From the NCBI RefSeq assembly GCF_014117215.1, contig NZ_JACGXS010000014.1, positions 1-64,000 on the forward strand: a stretch of DNA of 64,000 bases. The letters are read 5' to 3'. The position numbers were made by a program, and so were the translations under genes. The notes under the pieces were generated by a model. That model searched no databases. It saw nothing but the letters and a program-made list of their open reading frames with translations, and was not told the origin of the DNA. The DNA comes from Stenotrophomonas tumulicola (GTDB lineage: Bacteria > Pseudomonadota > Gammaproteobacteria > Xanthomonadales > Xanthomonadaceae). The first letter of the stretch is position 1. Each line of letters starts with the position of its first letter. This document shows positions 47,308-59,538 of the stretch, one piece after another.

Positions 47308-48657
47308 TTACTTGCCGATGCAGAAACTGGAGAAGATCCGCCCCAGCAGGTCATCGGCGCTCATCTGTCCGGTGATCTCGCCCAGCGCGTCATGTGCCAG
47401 CCGCAGCTCTTCGGCTGCCAGCTCCAGATGCTCATGCGCCAGCTCGCCATCTGCCTGCCGCGCATGGTCCTGCGCGCGTTCGATGGCATCCACGTGGCGC
47501 GTGCGCGCGGAGAACTCACCTTCCACCTGTTCGCCAGCACCGGCCGAGGCAATCGAACGCAGCCGCGCATGCAGGTCATCCAGCCCCGCGCCCGTGGCAG
47601 CGGACACGAACACCCGGTCCGGGTCGGTGCTGCCCTGCCCTGCATCGGCCAGCAGGTCGCTCTTGTTGTGGATCCACAGCTTGTGCGGCACGGCGAGCAT
47701 CGATTCGCCGATGGCCGCTTCGCCTGCCGCCGGCTCGCGCGCGTCCAGCACGATCAACGCCAGGTCGGTGCGTTCGATCTCCGCGCGCGCGCGGCGCATG
47801 CCTTCGCGTTCGATGGCATCGCCGCCGTCACGCAGGCCCGCGGTATCGACCAGGGTCAGTTCCAGTCCGTCCAGGCGGATGGTCTCGCGCAGGGTATCGC
47901 GGGTGGTGCCCGCAATGTCGGTGACGATGGCGCGGTCGCTGCCAGCCAGCGCGTTGAGCAGCGAGCTCTTGCCAGCGTTCGGCGGGCCGATCAGCACCGC
48001 GTGCAGGCCATCGCGCAGGCGCCGGCCGCGTTCGGCATCGCGACGCAGCAGCGCCAGGGTTTCGCGGGCGGCGGCCAGGCCGCGTCGTACCTGCGCACCG
48101 CCCAGCGTATCCAGCGGTTCATCGGCGAAGTCGATGGCCGCCTCTACGTGGATCCGCAGCAGCACCAACTGCTCGATCACCTGCTCCACGCGGCGCGAGA
48201 ACACCCCATCCAGCGAGCGGCGCGCTGCCCGCGCGGCACGATGGTCGCCGGCAGCGATCAGGTCGGCGATGGCCTCGGCCTGGGCCAGGTCCAGCTTGCC
48301 GTTGAGGAAGGCCCGTTCGCTGAATTCACCGGCCCGTGCCTGGCGTGCGCCGAGGGCGATGCAACGGGCCACCAGTTGCTGCAGCACGACCGGGCTGCCA
48401 TGGCCCTGCAGTTCCACCACCTCTTCGCCGGTGAAACTGTTGGGTGCCGGAAACCAGAGCACGATGGCATCGTCGATCACCTCATCGTCGGCACCGCGCA
48501 GCCGCGCGTAGTGCGCGTGGCGCGGGCGCAGCGTCGGCGCGCCGAGCAGGTGGGCGATGCTGGCCGCGCGCGGACCGGACAGGCGCAGCACGCCCACGCC
48601 GCCGGCGCCGGCAGCGGTGGCAATGGCAACGATGGTGTCGGTGGCAATGGTGTCCAT
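47308..48657 (-). CDS. mnmE: tRNA modification GTPase MnmE (TrmE)
   Basis: The 449-residue enzyme, with MnmG, adds carboxymethylaminomethyl to wobble uridine of tRNAs. The N-terminal tetrahydrofolate-binding domain has [17 protein letters not shown] and [15 protein letters not shown]; the G domain has GPPNAGKSS (224-232), DIAGTTRDT and DTAGL. The C-terminus ends in FCIGK with the conserved catalytic Cys. ATG 48657 is used; ATG 48666 adds three residues. Confidence 0.97.
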   Translation of the reverse strand: MDTIATDTIVAIATAAGAGGVGVLRLSGPRAASIAHLLGAPTLRPRHAHYARLRGADDEVIDDAIVLWFPAPNSFTGEEVVELQGHGSPVVLQQLVARCIALGARQARAGEFSERAFLNGKLDLAQAEAIADLIAAGDHRAARAARRSLDGVFSRRVEQVIEQLVLLRIHVEAAIDFADEPLDTLGGAQVRRGLAAARETLALLRRDAERGRRLRDGLHAVLIGPPNAGKSSLLNALAGSDRAIVTDIAGTTRDTLRETIRLDGLELTLVDTAGLRDGGDAIEREGMRRARAEIERTDLALIVLDAREPAAGEAAIGESMLAVPHKLWIHNKSDLLADAGQGSTDPDRVFVSAATGAGLDDLHARLRSIASAGAGEQVEGEFSARTRHVDAIERAQDHARQADGELAHEHLELAAEELRLAHDALGEITGQMSADDLLGRIFSSFCIGK

Positions 48658-48698
48658 GGCATGCATTGTGCGGTGTCGGTGTGCGGGGGACCAGAAGC

Positions 48699-48726
48699 AG
48701 GAAACCCGCCTTGCGGCGGGTTCCTG
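48699..48726 (-). terminator. Hairpin between yidC and mnmE
   Basis: A strong stem, AGGAACCCGCC/GGCGGGTTTCCT with a GCAA-type loop, lies 7 bp after the yidC stop. The T run is weak (TTTCCTGCTT on the minus strand), so termination may be partial and mnmE may be read through. Confidence 0.55.
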
Positions 48727-48732
48727 TGTGTC

Positions 48733-50445
48733 TTACTTCTTCGCGGCCGGGGCGGGTATCGGCTCGCCACCGTGACGCTTGGTCATCCACCACTGCTGCA
48801 GCAGGCCCAGGCCACCGTTGACCACCCAGTACAGGACCAGGCCGGACGGCATGAAGGCCATCATGACGCCGAACACGATCGGCATCATCTGCATCATCTT
48901 CTGCTGCATCGGATCCATGCCCGGTGCCGGCGTCAGCTTCTGCGTGGCCCACATCACCGCCACGTTGATCACCGGCAGGATGAAGTACGGATCACGCGCG
49001 GTCAGGTCCTGGATCCAGCCCAGCCACGGCGCCTGGCGCAGTTCCACCGATTCCACCAGCACCCAGTACAGGGCAAAGAAGATCGGCATCTGGATGAGGA
49101 TCGGCAGGCAGCCGCCCATCGGATTGATCTTTTCCTTCTTGTACAGCTCCATCATCGCGGTCTGGAACTTCTGGCGGTCATCGCCATAACGTTCCTTCAA
49201 CTGCGCGATGCGCGGCTGGAAGCGCCGCATCTTGGCGCCACTCTTGTACTGCACGGCCGACAGTGGATACAGCACCATCTTCAGCAGCACCACCAGGCCG
49301 ACAATGGCCCAGCCCCAGTTGCCCACCAGCTTGTGCACCTGGTTCAGCACCCAGAACAGGCCCTGGCCGATCACCGCCATCATCGAGAAGCGGCTGTAGT
49401 CGACCACGCGGTCCAGGCCCGGCACGTCTTCCTTGGCAATCTGGTTGACCAGTTTCGGTCCTACCCACAGACGCGCTTCGGTGCTGACCTGCTGGCCGGG
49501 GCCGACGTTGAACGCCGGGCCGCGTGCTTCGATCTGGTCACGGCCTTCGCTCTGCGACAGCACGTAGTGGGCGACCTGGTCGGCCTGCGGAACCCAGGCG
49601 GTGAAGAAGTGATGCTGCAGCATCGCCAGCCAGCCGCCGGTGATGTTCTGGTTCAGTGCGCCATCGTCCAGGTAATCCTTGAACGCACGACGCTGGTACT
49701 TCTTGTCGTTGTCGTACCAGGTGGCGCCATTGAAGCTGAAGGAATCCGGGTTGGTCATGCTGCGCGACAGGATCGTCGGCGAACGGTCCAGGGTGCGGTA
49801 CACGTAGCCATTCCATGGCGCGGCGCCGCCATTGCGGACCACGTCCTTCACCTGCACCGCGTAATGGTTGCGCGACACGGTGAGGGTGCGTTCGATCACC
49901 ACGCCGTTCGGGCCGTTCCAGACGAACGGGATCTGCAGTTCGTCCTGGCCATCGGCCAGCACGAACTCACGCTGTTCGCTGGCGAGCTTGAAGCCATCCG
50001 CGCCGGGCACCGGCACGCTCTTGTCTTCGCTGGCCCAACCGCTGACGGCGCTGTAGGGGTGCGCGGGGTCTTCGGTCAGCAGGCGCACCGGCGGGCTGTT
50101 GTCGTCCTTGGTCTGCGGGAACTGCAGCAGTTCGGCATCCAGCACGCGGCCACCGTCCAGCACCAGGCGCAGCACGTCGGTGGTGATGGTCACGCGTTGG
50201 GCGGCAGCAGGAGCTGCGCTGGCCTCGGTGGTAGTAGCCGCTGGCGCGGCGCCGGCGCCGGCGCCGGGTACCTGCGCACCGGGAACGCCGCCCGGGGTAG
50301 CGCCGGGAACCGCCTGCTGGGCCGCCGGCGCCGAGGTGGTCGCCGCCGCGGTGGGCGGGGCCGAGGTCTCGCGGCTCCACTCCATCCATAGCAGCACGGC
50401 CACCATCAGCCAGGCAAAAATCAGGAAAACACGGGTCTGGTTCAT
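48733..50445 (-). CDS. yidC: Membrane protein insertase YidC
   Basis: The 570-residue insertase has TM1 (about 5-21), a large periplasmic domain with a Pro/Ala-rich start, and the conserved five-helix core with [19 protein letters not shown] and [20 protein letters not shown]. It inserts proteins with or without SecYEG. The ATG at 50445 overlaps the rnpA stop (TGATG). yidD, usual between rnpA and yidC, is absent. Confidence 0.97.
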   Translation of the reverse strand: MNQTRVFLIFAWLMVAVLLWMEWSRETSAPPTAAATTSAPAAQQAVPGATPGGVPGAQVPGAGAGAAPAATTTEASAAPAAAQRVTITTDVLRLVLDGGRVLDAELLQFPQTKDDNSPPVRLLTEDPAHPYSAVSGWASEDKSVPVPGADGFKLASEQREFVLADGQDELQIPFVWNGPNGVVIERTLTVSRNHYAVQVKDVVRNGGAAPWNGYVYRTLDRSPTILSRSMTNPDSFSFNGATWYDNDKKYQRRAFKDYLDDGALNQNITGGWLAMLQHHFFTAWVPQADQVAHYVLSQSEGRDQIEARGPAFNVGPGQQVSTEARLWVGPKLVNQIAKEDVPGLDRVVDYSRFSMMAVIGQGLFWVLNQVHKLVGNWGWAIVGLVVLLKMVLYPLSAVQYKSGAKMRRFQPRIAQLKERYGDDRQKFQTAMMELYKKEKINPMGGCLPILIQMPIFFALYWVLVESVELRQAPWLGWIQDLTARDPYFILPVINVAVMWATQKLTPAPGMDPMQQKMMQMMPIVFGVMMAFMPSGLVLYWVVNGGLGLLQQWWMTKRHGGEPIPAPAAKK

Positions 50446-50939
50446 CAGCGGACAGGCTCTGCGGGGCCGGGACGTGATGCCGGCGCGTTCAAAGAAGGCG
50501 ATGCGACGCCATCGGGAGGCGGCATTGTGCCGTCCGCGACCGGTGCGGGCAATGCGCGGTGGCGCCGCAACAGGCGCAGGAAGGCCTGGCGGACGTCGTC
50601 GTTGCTGGCCGAGCGCGCAGCAGCACGCACCACGACGACATAGTCGCCTGGCTGGAGATCGGCGCGACAATGTCGCATGGCGTCACGCAGTACGCGCTTG
50701 ATCCGGTTACGCCCTACGGCGTGCGGATCCACCTTGCGGGAGACGGCCAGACCCAACCTGGCCGGCCGGTCTCCTGGCAGCCAGTGAAGGGTCATCAGCG
50801 GTTCGGACACCCGAAGGGCGCCGTTGAAGACCGTAGAATATTCGGCACGCGTGCGAACCCGCGCTGAGCGAGGGAATCGCTTGCGCGGGTCGGCAGTACT
50901 CACTATCGGAAGGATTGCGTCTGCCGCGGGAAGCGGCAT
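50445..50939 (-). CDS. rnpA: Ribonuclease P protein component
   Basis: The product is the protein subunit of RNase P, which matures tRNA 5' ends, with [17 protein letters not shown], the RNR box [11 protein letters not shown] and the [13 protein letters not shown] strand. At 164 residues it is longer than the usual 115-125: a Pro/Ala-rich C-terminal tail (about 131-164) follows the fold. The ATG is six bases after the rpmH stop; GTG 50903 is an alternative. Confidence 0.93.
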   Translation of the reverse strand: MPLPAADAILPIVSTADPRKRFPRSARVRTRAEYSTVFNGALRVSEPLMTLHWLPGDRPARLGLAVSRKVDPHAVGRNRIKRVLRDAMRHCRADLQPGDYVVVVRAAARSASNDDVRQAFLRLLRRHRALPAPVADGTMPPPDGVASPSLNAPASRPGPAEPVR

Positions 50940-50944
50940 GGCAA

Positions 50945-51085
50945 TCAGGCGCTCAGGACTTTGCGGCCCTTGGCGCGGCGACGCGACAGGATCTTGCGGC
51001 CGTCTGCGGTCTTCATACGGGCACGGAAGCCGTGGTCGCGCTTACGCTTGAGGTTGCTGGGCTGGAAAGTGCGCTTGGTGGCCAT
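50945..51085 (-). CDS. rpmH: 50S ribosomal protein L34
   Basis: The 46-residue, highly basic L34 opens with [16 protein letters not shown] and matches the family in length. It is the first gene of rpmH-rnpA-yidC and is read leftward away from dnaA. Confidence 0.97.
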   Translation of the reverse strand: MATKRTFQPSNLKRKRDHGFRARMKTADGRKILSRRRAKGRKVLSA

Positions 51086-51123
51086 GTGGGCCTCTCGTAT
51101 GAAATGGACGGAAAGAACCGGAA

Positions 51124-51153
51124 ATTCTAGAGGTGGCACCCCCCATAAGTCAA
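51124..51153 (-). promoter_or_regulatory. rpmH promoter
   Basis: Minus-strand -35 TTGACT (51148-51153), 18-bp spacer and -10 TAGAAT (51124-51129) lie about 40 bp upstream of rpmH. Confidence 0.7.
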
Positions 51154-51193
51154 GCCCTTGTGACTACGTCATTTCACGTGGCTGTGCAATAGC

Positions 51194-51214
51194 TGTGGAT
51201 GATTTTGTGAATAA
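51194..51214. promoter_or_regulatory. DnaA boxes upstream of dnaA
   Basis: TGTGAATAA (51206-51214) is a perfect match, on the minus strand, to the TTATNCACA consensus. TGTGGATGA (51194-51202) differs from the best box by one base. They lie 125-145 bp before dnaA and may serve autoregulation. I could not define the dnaA promoter. Confidence 0.6.
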
Positions 51215-51338
51215 CTGTGGGACAAGCATTCCAGAGCCTGCGGCGCGGTGGTAGTCTGAGCCATCCTTTTCCCCCATTCCGGCCAGTCGGGACGGCGCTT
51301 TCCGGCGCCTGCCCGCCAGCCCAGGTTGATTATTGCCG

Positions 51339-52673
51339 ATGGATGCATGGTCCCGTTGTCTCGAACGCCTTGAAGCGGAGTTTCCGCCGGAAGACGTTCA
51401 CACCTGGTTGAAGCCGCTGCAGGCTGATCTGCGCGCTGACGCCTTGATCCTGTTTGCCCCGAACGCGTTCATCGTCGACCAGGTGCGCGCGCTGTACCTG
51501 CCGCGGATCCGCGAGCTGTTGACCCACTTCGCGGGTTTTGGCGACGTTTTTCTTGAAATCGGTTCGCGTCCTCGCCCCGTGGAAGCGCAGATCGCGCCGA
51601 TTCCGGGGCTTGCCCAGCCGGTGCAGGCCAGTGGGCCGGTGGTGCCGTTCGCCGGCAACATGGATTCACATTACACCTTCGCCAACTTCGTCGAAGGCCG
51701 CAGCAACCAGCTTGGACTGGCGGCGGCGTTCCAGGCCGCGCAGAAGCCCGGCGACCGCGCACACAATCCGCTGCTGCTGTACGGAGGCACCGGACTGGGC
51801 AAGACCCACCTGATGTTTGCTGCCGGCAACGCCATGCGTGAGGCCAACCCTGGCGCCAAAGTGCTCTACCTGCGTTCGGAACAGTTCTTCAGCGCGATGA
51901 TCCGGGCCTTGCAGGAAAAGACCATGGATCAGTTCAAGCGCCAGTTCCAGCAGGTGGACGCGCTGTTGATCGACGACATCCAGTTCTTCGCCGGCAAGGA
52001 TCGCACCCAGGAAGAGTTTTTCCATACCTTCAATGCGCTTTTCGACGGCAAGCAGCAGATCATCCTGACCTGCGACCGGTATCCACGCGAAGTCGAGGGG
52101 TTGGAGGCGCGGCTCAAGTCGCGGTTGGCCTGGGGCCTGTCGGTCGCCATCGAACCACCGGACTTCGAAACCCGCGCTGCCATCGTGCTGGCCAAGGCGC
52201 GGGAGCGCGGCACGGATATTCCCGACGATGTTGCGTTCCTGATTGCCAAGAAAATGCGCTCCAATGTGCGCGACCTCGAGGGCGCGCTGAATACCCTGAC
52301 CGCCCGTGCCAATTTCACCGGCCGTGCGATCACCACCGAGTTCGCCCAGGAAACCCTGCGCGACCTGCTGCGGGCCCAGCAGCAGGCCATCAGCATTCCC
52401 AACATCCAGAAAACCGTTGCCGACTACTACGGACTGCAGATCAAGGATTTGCTGTCCAAGCGCCGGACCCGTTCGCTGGCCAGGCCGCGCCAGGTCGCGA
52501 TGGCCCTGACCAAGGAGCTGACCGAGCACAGCCTGCCCGAGATCGGCGACGCCTTCGCCGGACGTGACCACACGACGGTGCTGCATGGTTGCCGTCAGAT
52601 CCGGACGTTGATGGAGACGGACGGCAAGTTGCGGGAAGACTGGGACAAGCTCATCCGCAAGTTGAGCGAATGA
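51339..52673 (+). CDS. dnaA: Chromosomal replication initiator protein DnaA
   Basis: The 444-residue initiator has domain I ([16 protein letters not shown]), a linker, the AAA+ domain with Walker [10 protein letters not shown] (149-157), Walker [15 protein letters not shown], and domain IV with [14 protein letters not shown], the DnaA signature that reads DnaA boxes. ATG 51339 is used rather than the in-frame TTG at 51333. Confidence 0.98.
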   Translation: MDAWSRCLERLEAEFPPEDVHTWLKPLQADLRADALILFAPNAFIVDQVRALYLPRIRELLTHFAGFGDVFLEIGSRPRPVEAQIAPIPGLAQPVQASGPVVPFAGNMDSHYTFANFVEGRSNQLGLAAAFQAAQKPGDRAHNPLLLYGGTGLGKTHLMFAAGNAMREANPGAKVLYLRSEQFFSAMIRALQEKTMDQFKRQFQQVDALLIDDIQFFAGKDRTQEEFFHTFNALFDGKQQIILTCDRYPREVEGLEARLKSRLAWGLSVAIEPPDFETRAAIVLAKARERGTDIPDDVAFLIAKKMRSNVRDLEGALNTLTARANFTGRAITTEFAQETLRDLLRAQQQAISIPNIQKTVADYYGLQIKDLLSKRRTRSLARPRQVAMALTKELTEHSLPEIGDAFAGRDHTTVLHGCRQIRTLMETDGKLREDWDKLIRKLSE

Positions 52674-52948
52674 TGCACGCACGCCGTTGAGGCGTCATCG
52701 CACAAAACGGTGCAGAATCCGGGGGCAAGCACGGGACAGGTTGTGGATAAAAAGGCCGTCGATGACCGACTGAATTCTATCCACAGCTTTCCCTCCCCCT
52801 TGAGGGGCAGTATTCCAGAGGGTTTCGATGATGAAATACCCTTTAGTTACAAATACTTAGATGTGTTTTCCCTGAATTCTGGCTCTACCAGCACCACCAA
52901 GCTTTTGATTTATTCCACATTTTTTAAAGCATAGGGGCACGGAACCAC
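52674..52948. other. oriC: chromosomal replication origin (module A)
   Basis: The 275-bp dnaA-dnaN gap has a perfect DnaA box TGTGGATAA (52742-52750), a one-mismatch box CTATCCACA (52777-52785) and a weak one TATTCCACA (52911-52919). Its right half is AT-rich, with runs such as TTTTTTAAA at 52919-52928, suitable for unwinding. In Xanthomonas campestris the dnaA-dnaN gap of 273 bp was shown to be the minimal origin with few DnaA boxes (established knowledge), and position, size and content agree here. Confidence 0.85.
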
Positions 52949-54049
52949 ATGCGTTTCACACTGCAGCGCGAAGCTTTTCTCAAGCCGTTGGCACAGGTCG
53001 TCAACGTGGTCGAACGCCGCCAGACCCTGCCGGTCCTGGCCAATTTCCTGGTTCAGGTGAAGGACGGCCAGCTATCGCTGACCGGCACCGACCTGGAAGT
53101 GGAGATGGTGTCGCGGATCGCGGTTGAGGACGCCCAGGACGGCGAAACCACCATTCCTGCCCGCAAGCTGTTCGAGATCATCCGTGCCCTGCCCGATGGC
53201 AGCCGGATCACGGTCTCGCAGACCGGCGACAAAATCACCGTCCAGGCCGGACGCAGCCGCTTCACGCTGGCAACGTTGCCGGCCAACGACTTCCCGTCCG
53301 TAGACGAAGTGGAGGCCACCGAGCGCGTTGCGATCGGCGAGGCGACCCTGAAGGAGCTGATCGAGCGCACGGCGTTCGCGATGGCCCAGCAGGATGTCCG
53401 CTATTACCTCAACGGACTGTTGTTCGATCTTCGCGGCGATACGCTGCGTACGGTGGCTACCGACGGTCATCGCCTGGCGCTGTGCGAAACCGACCTGGCC
53501 AAGCCGAGTGGTTCCAAGCGGCAGATCATCGTGCCGCGCAAGGGCGTGACCGAATTGCAGCGCCTGCTGGAGAGCGGTGATCGCGAGATCGAGCTGGAAG
53601 TCGGCCGCAGCCACGTGCGCGTGAAGCGCGACGATGTGACGTTCACCTCGAAGCTGATCGATGGCCGTTTCCCGGATTACGAAGCGGTCATTCCGATTGG
53701 CGCGGATCGTGAAGTGAAGGTGGATCGCGAGGCGCTTCGTGCTTCGCTGCAGCGTGCGGCGATCCTGTCCAACGAGAAGTACAGGGGGATCCGCGTGGAA
53801 GTCTCGCCGGGCAACCTGAAGATCAGCGCGCATAACCCGGAGCAGGAAGAGGCCCAGGAGGAGATCGAGGCAGAAACCACGGTCAGCGACCTGGCGATCG
53901 GTTTCAACGTCAACTACGTGCTGGACGCGTTGTCAGCATTGCGCGACGAACACGTCATCGTGCAGTTGCGTGATTCGAACTCTTCGGCGCTGGTCCGCGA
54001 GGCCAGCAGCGAGAAGTCGCGTCATGTCGTAATGCCGCTGCGTCTCTGA
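52949..54049 (+). CDS. dnaN: DNA polymerase III beta subunit (sliding clamp)
   Basis: The 366-residue clamp has three repeated clamp domains (opening MRFTLQREAFLKPL, middle PRKGVTELQRLLE) and ends in the conserved VMPLRL. It rings DNA and tethers polymerase III. It lies between the two origin-like modules. Confidence 0.98.
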   Translation: MRFTLQREAFLKPLAQVVNVVERRQTLPVLANFLVQVKDGQLSLTGTDLEVEMVSRIAVEDAQDGETTIPARKLFEIIRALPDGSRITVSQTGDKITVQAGRSRFTLATLPANDFPSVDEVEATERVAIGEATLKELIERTAFAMAQQDVRYYLNGLLFDLRGDTLRTVATDGHRLALCETDLAKPSGSKRQIIVPRKGVTELQRLLESGDREIELEVGRSHVRVKRDDVTFTSKLIDGRFPDYEAVIPIGADREVKVDREALRASLQRAAILSNEKYRGIRVEVSPGNLKISAHNPEQEEAQEEIEAETTVSDLAIGFNVNYVLDALSALRDEHVIVQLRDSNSSALVREASSEKSRHVVMPLRL

Positions 54050-54055
54050 TTGGCC

Positions 54056-54071
54056 GGTTCCACGTGGAACA
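54056..54071. promoter_or_regulatory. parS site 1
   Basis: GGTTCCACGTGGAACA matches the ParB-binding parS consensus TGTTCCACGTGGAACA at 15 of 16 positions. It starts 6 bp after the dnaN stop. Confidence 0.85.
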
Positions 54072-54073
54072 GC

Positions 54074-54107
54074 AAAAACGCCTGGATCTTTCCGGGCGTT
54101 TTTTTTT
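54074..54107 (+). terminator. Rho-independent terminator of dnaN
   Basis: CGCCTGGA pairs with TCCGGGCG across a TCTT loop, with an upstream A run and nine T residues after it. It is sandwiched between two parS sites. Confidence 0.92.
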
Positions 54108-54122
54108 GTTCCACGTGGAGCA
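54107..54122. promoter_or_regulatory. parS site 2
   Basis: TGTTCCACGTGGAGCA matches the parS consensus at 15 of 16 positions. Its first base belongs to the T run of the dnaN terminator. Confidence 0.8.
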
Positions 54123-54872
54123 TCTTCCGTTTGCAGGGGGAGAGGCCCGCTGCTTGTTCCGACGCGTAGGACCTTGCGCATTCGTTGCGTGGGCAAGGCG
54201 AGTTTTACGTTCTTCCCGTGTGTTCCAGAAAGATGCAGGTGCCCTGCCCTGGCGACTATCCACAATGCGGATCCTGCGAATATCTGGATCTGCCATGCTT
54301 TAAATACTGGGTATAAATCTAAAGCATGGTGGTGATGGTAGGGCCAGAATTCATGTAGAACTACCCTAAGTGTTTGATATAAATAGAGTTTATGGTGCTG
54401 AAACCCCTTGTGTAACCGTGCTTGGGGGTGGGGGCTTACCTGTGGATAGAATTCAAGGGTCAGTTGCGAGCGCTATTTATCCACAGCTTGCCCCATGCCT
54501 GTGCATAGGTCATGCAGAGGTTTTGCGGCTGAGCCATTGCAGGAGCGGAAATTCCTTGAATTCTGGGAGGTCGCCAGGGGTATAGCCCTGCAGATTTCAA
54601 GGAAACAGGCGCTCTGCGGGTGCAGGTACGGAGCATCTGCAGACCCCGAGCGCGTTCGCGGACCTGGAATTCTTCAGATCCGAGCGCTTCGGCGCTTGCC
54701 ATCTCCCCGGAATCGAAGATTCTGGGGACGCTTTTGCGAACGAATGCCCCGTGGAACTGATCTGCTCGCTGGTGGGTCCAGGCCTGCTGTCCGGTGTCGA
54801 CCGGCGGCGCTTGACTGATGCAGTAAGCTGGTGGATTGCACTCCTCCTCTCTCTGGATCCGTTTTCCTTCCC
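54123..54872. other. Gene-free dnaN-recF stretch holding a second, inverted origin-like module (module B at 54295-54485)
   Basis: No credible gene is seen in these 750 bases. Positions 54295-54485 align, in reverse orientation, with 52932-52742 of oriC over the same 191 bp. Shared blocks include ATGCTTTAAA, GGTGGTG-TGGTAG-GCCAGAATTCA, CTAAGT-TTTG, AAACCC, the 16-bp CTGTGGATAGAATTCA and TTATCCACA. DnaA boxes: TTATCCACA (54477-54485, perfect), TGTGGATAG (54441-54449) and CTATCCACA (54256-54264). A 9-bp inverted repeat CCATGCTTT/AAAGCATGG (54293-54301, 54321-54329) lies at its AT-rich end. I find nothing specific in 54500-54872. Confidence 0.8.
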
Positions 54873-55967
54873 ATGCAGATCCGCCGTCTTTCCCTGACCC
54901 AGGTGCGCCGCTTCGATGCGGTCGAATTGTTGCCGCAGCCGGGATTGAACCTGCTGACCGGCGATAACGGGGCCGGCAAGACCAGCGTGCTTGAAGCGCT
55001 GCATCTGATGGCTTACGGGCGGAGTTTTCGCGGACGCGTGCGGGATGGGTTGATCCGCCAGGGCCGGGATGCGTTGGAGGTGTTCGTTGAATGGGACGAG
55101 CTGCAGGCCAACCGGCAACACCACACGCGCCGGGCTGGCCTTCGACATTCCGGGCAGGACTGGAGCGGCCGGTTGGACGGCCAGGACGTGGCGCAGTTGG
55201 GAAATCTTTGCGCGGCGCTTGCCGTGGTGACATTCGAGCCCGGAAGCCACGCACTCGTCTGCGGTGGCGGCGAGCCGAGGCGTCGATTCCTGGATTGGGG
55301 ACTGTTCCACGTGGAACCAGACTTTCTTCCGTTGTGGCGACGCTATTCCCGGGCCCTGAAGCAGCGCAATGCCTTGCTCAAGCAAGGTGGGTCTGCACGG
55401 TTGCTGGACACGTGGGACCATGAGCTTGCCGAGGCGGGCGAACCGCTGACGGGGCGGCGCCAACAGTATCTGGAACGGCTGCAGGAGCGCGCGGTGCAGG
55501 TGGCTGCCGATCTGGCGCCACAGCTCGCCATCCAAAGCATGAATCTGAGCCCAGGCTGGCGCAGGCAGGACCTTTCGCTGGCGGATGCGCTGCTGTTGGC
55601 ACGCGATCGTGACCGCCAGGCGGGTTACACGTCGGTCGGGCCCCACCGCGCGGACTGGTCGGTGGCCTTTGCGGCCATTCCCGGCCGGGATGCCCTGTCG
55701 CGGGGACAGGCCAAGCTGACCGCACTGGCCTGCCTGCTTGCGCAGGCGGAAGACTATGCCGAGCAGCGCGGGCATTGGCCGGTGATTGCGCTGGATGACC
55801 TGGCATCAGAGCTGGACAGGACGCACCAGGCCCGGGTGCTGGAGCGCCTGCTGTCCGGCCCGGCGCAGATATTCGTCACCGCCACCGAGGCGCCGGCTGC
55901 GCTGGCCGACAACCAGGATATCGCGCGGTTCCACGTGGAACATGGACAGATCATGGCTGTGCCATAG
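54873..55967 (+). CDS. recF: DNA replication and repair protein RecF
   Basis: The 364-residue SMC-like ATPase has Walker A TGDNGAGKTS (29-38), the signature LSRGQAKLTALACLLAQ and Walker B VIALDDLASELD. It helps load RecA at gaps. Two parS sites are built into its reading frame, each encoding the residues FHVE. Confidence 0.96.
   Translation: MQIRRLSLTQVRRFDAVELLPQPGLNLLTGDNGAGKTSVLEALHLMAYGRSFRGRVRDGLIRQGRDALEVFVEWDELQANRQHHTRRAGLRHSGQDWSGRLDGQDVAQLGNLCAALAVVTFEPGSHALVCGGGEPRRRFLDWGLFHVEPDFLPLWRRYSRALKQRNALLKQGGSARLLDTWDHELAEAGEPLTGRRQQYLERLQERAVQVAADLAPQLAIQSMNLSPGWRRQDLSLADALLLARDRDRQAGYTSVGPHRADWSVAFAAIPGRDALSRGQAKLTALACLLAQAEDYAEQRGHWPVIALDDLASELDRTHQARVLERLLSGPAQIFVTATEAPAALADNQDIARFHVEHGQIMAVP
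55303..55318. promoter_or_regulatory. parS site 3 (inside recF)
   Basis: TGTTCCACGTGGAACC matches the parS consensus at 15 of 16 positions. It is translated as part of LFHVEP in RecF. Confidence 0.85.
55927..55942. promoter_or_regulatory. parS site 4 (3' end of recF)
   Basis: GGTTCCACGTGGAACA is identical to parS site 1. It is translated as RFHVEH in the last residues of RecF. Confidence 0.85.
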
Positions 55968-55995
55968 TGGTCCAGACGGGAGAGACCTGCCCGGC

Positions 55996-58517
<2,522 letters not shown>

Positions 58518-58585
58518 CACAATCGTGGACAGCCGGTGCGTGCCCAGTGCCCGCATCGGCGTCCATCATTGACGACAGGATTGCG

Positions 58586-59431
58586 ATGTCCTCCACTGCC
58601 CAGGTTCCGCCTCCCCTGCTCCCCCCGGCATCCGCGCCACGCAGTACCGGCTCGCCGGTGGCGGGTTTCCTCATCGACCTGGGCCTGGCCGCGTCCATCC
58701 TGTTCGGGCTCAGCCTGATCGCTGGACTGGGCTGGGGGCTATACCGCGGGTTGATGGTCGGCATGGAGGCGGCAGCCCCCGGTGGACAGGCCCCGGATCC
58801 GGACAACCTGGCCACGTTGCTGGGCCAACCGGGCCCGTTGGCGCAGATCCTGATGGCCCTGGTGGCCACGGGAGGGGCGGCATTGATCCTGTACTTCTGG
58901 CGTCGCCGCGCCAGCACCGCAGAACGGGAAAGCTCGCATCGTGCGCTGAAGGCTCCCTCTACCTGGGGATGGACGCTGCTGGTCGCCACGCTGGTCATCA
59001 TCGGCAGCAACGGCATCGCGTTCCTGGCCCGCCAGGCCGGCGTTGAACCGGTGCCGACCAACCTGGACCTGATGAGCCGCGCGGTCGATCAGTTCCCGGT
59101 ATTCCTGATGCTGTTCGCCGTGCTGCTGGCGCCTGCCTATGAAGAGCTGCTGTTCCGGCGCGTGCTGTTCGGGCGCCTGTTGCAGGCGGATCGGCCCGCG
59201 CTGGGCATGCTGCTGAGCAGCCTCGCTTTTGCGCTGGTGCATGAAATTCCTGGAACCAGCGCCAATGGGCCGTTGGAGATCGCGCAGCTGTGGTTGATCT
59301 ACGGCGGCATGGGGGCTGCGTTCTGCTGGTTGTACCAGCGCACCGGGACCCTGTGGGCCCCTATTGCCGCCCATGCGCTCAACAATGCCGTGGCGCTGGG
59401 CGTGCTGATGGTGTTCGGCATCCCGCAGTGA
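58586..59431 (+). CDS. CPBP-family intramembrane metalloprotease-like protein
   Basis: The 281-residue membrane protein has about six to seven helices and the CPBP (Abi) motifs YEELLFRRVLFGRL (Glu186-Glu187), ALVHEIPGT (His219) and HALNNAVAL (His263). These ligands define intramembrane proteases related to CAAX processing. Its substrate is unknown. AGGA about seven bases upstream supports ATG 58586. Confidence 0.88.
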   Translation: MSSTAQVPPPLLPPASAPRSTGSPVAGFLIDLGLAASILFGLSLIAGLGWGLYRGLMVGMEAAAPGGQAPDPDNLATLLGQPGPLAQILMALVATGGAALILYFWRRRASTAERESSHRALKAPSTWGWTLLVATLVIIGSNGIAFLARQAGVEPVPTNLDLMSRAVDQFPVFLMLFAVLLAPAYEELLFRRVLFGRLLQADRPALGMLLSSLAFALVHEIPGTSANGPLEIAQLWLIYGGMGAAFCWLYQRTGTLWAPIAAHALNNAVALGVLMVFGIPQ

Positions 59432-59538
59432 CCGGGTAACGGGCTGATGCGCGCGAAGGTGCGAACCGATCGTCCCGCTTGACGAAACATTAAGCTGCGT
59501 CAGTGGAAACTCGTGTCATGAACACGGGGATCCGATCG

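Noticed and set aside
47392..50391. 999-codon plus-strand open frame
   Set aside because: It is antisense to mnmE and yidC, which have clear family motifs; long antisense frames are expected at this GC content.
51171..51186. Possible fifth parS (CATTTCACGTGGCTGT)
   Set aside because: Only about 10 of 16 positions match and the outer bases are wrong, unlike the other four sites.
54495..54818. 107-codon frame in the dnaN-recF gap
   Set aside because: No ribosome-binding site, biased composition, and the region is explained by origin-like DNA.
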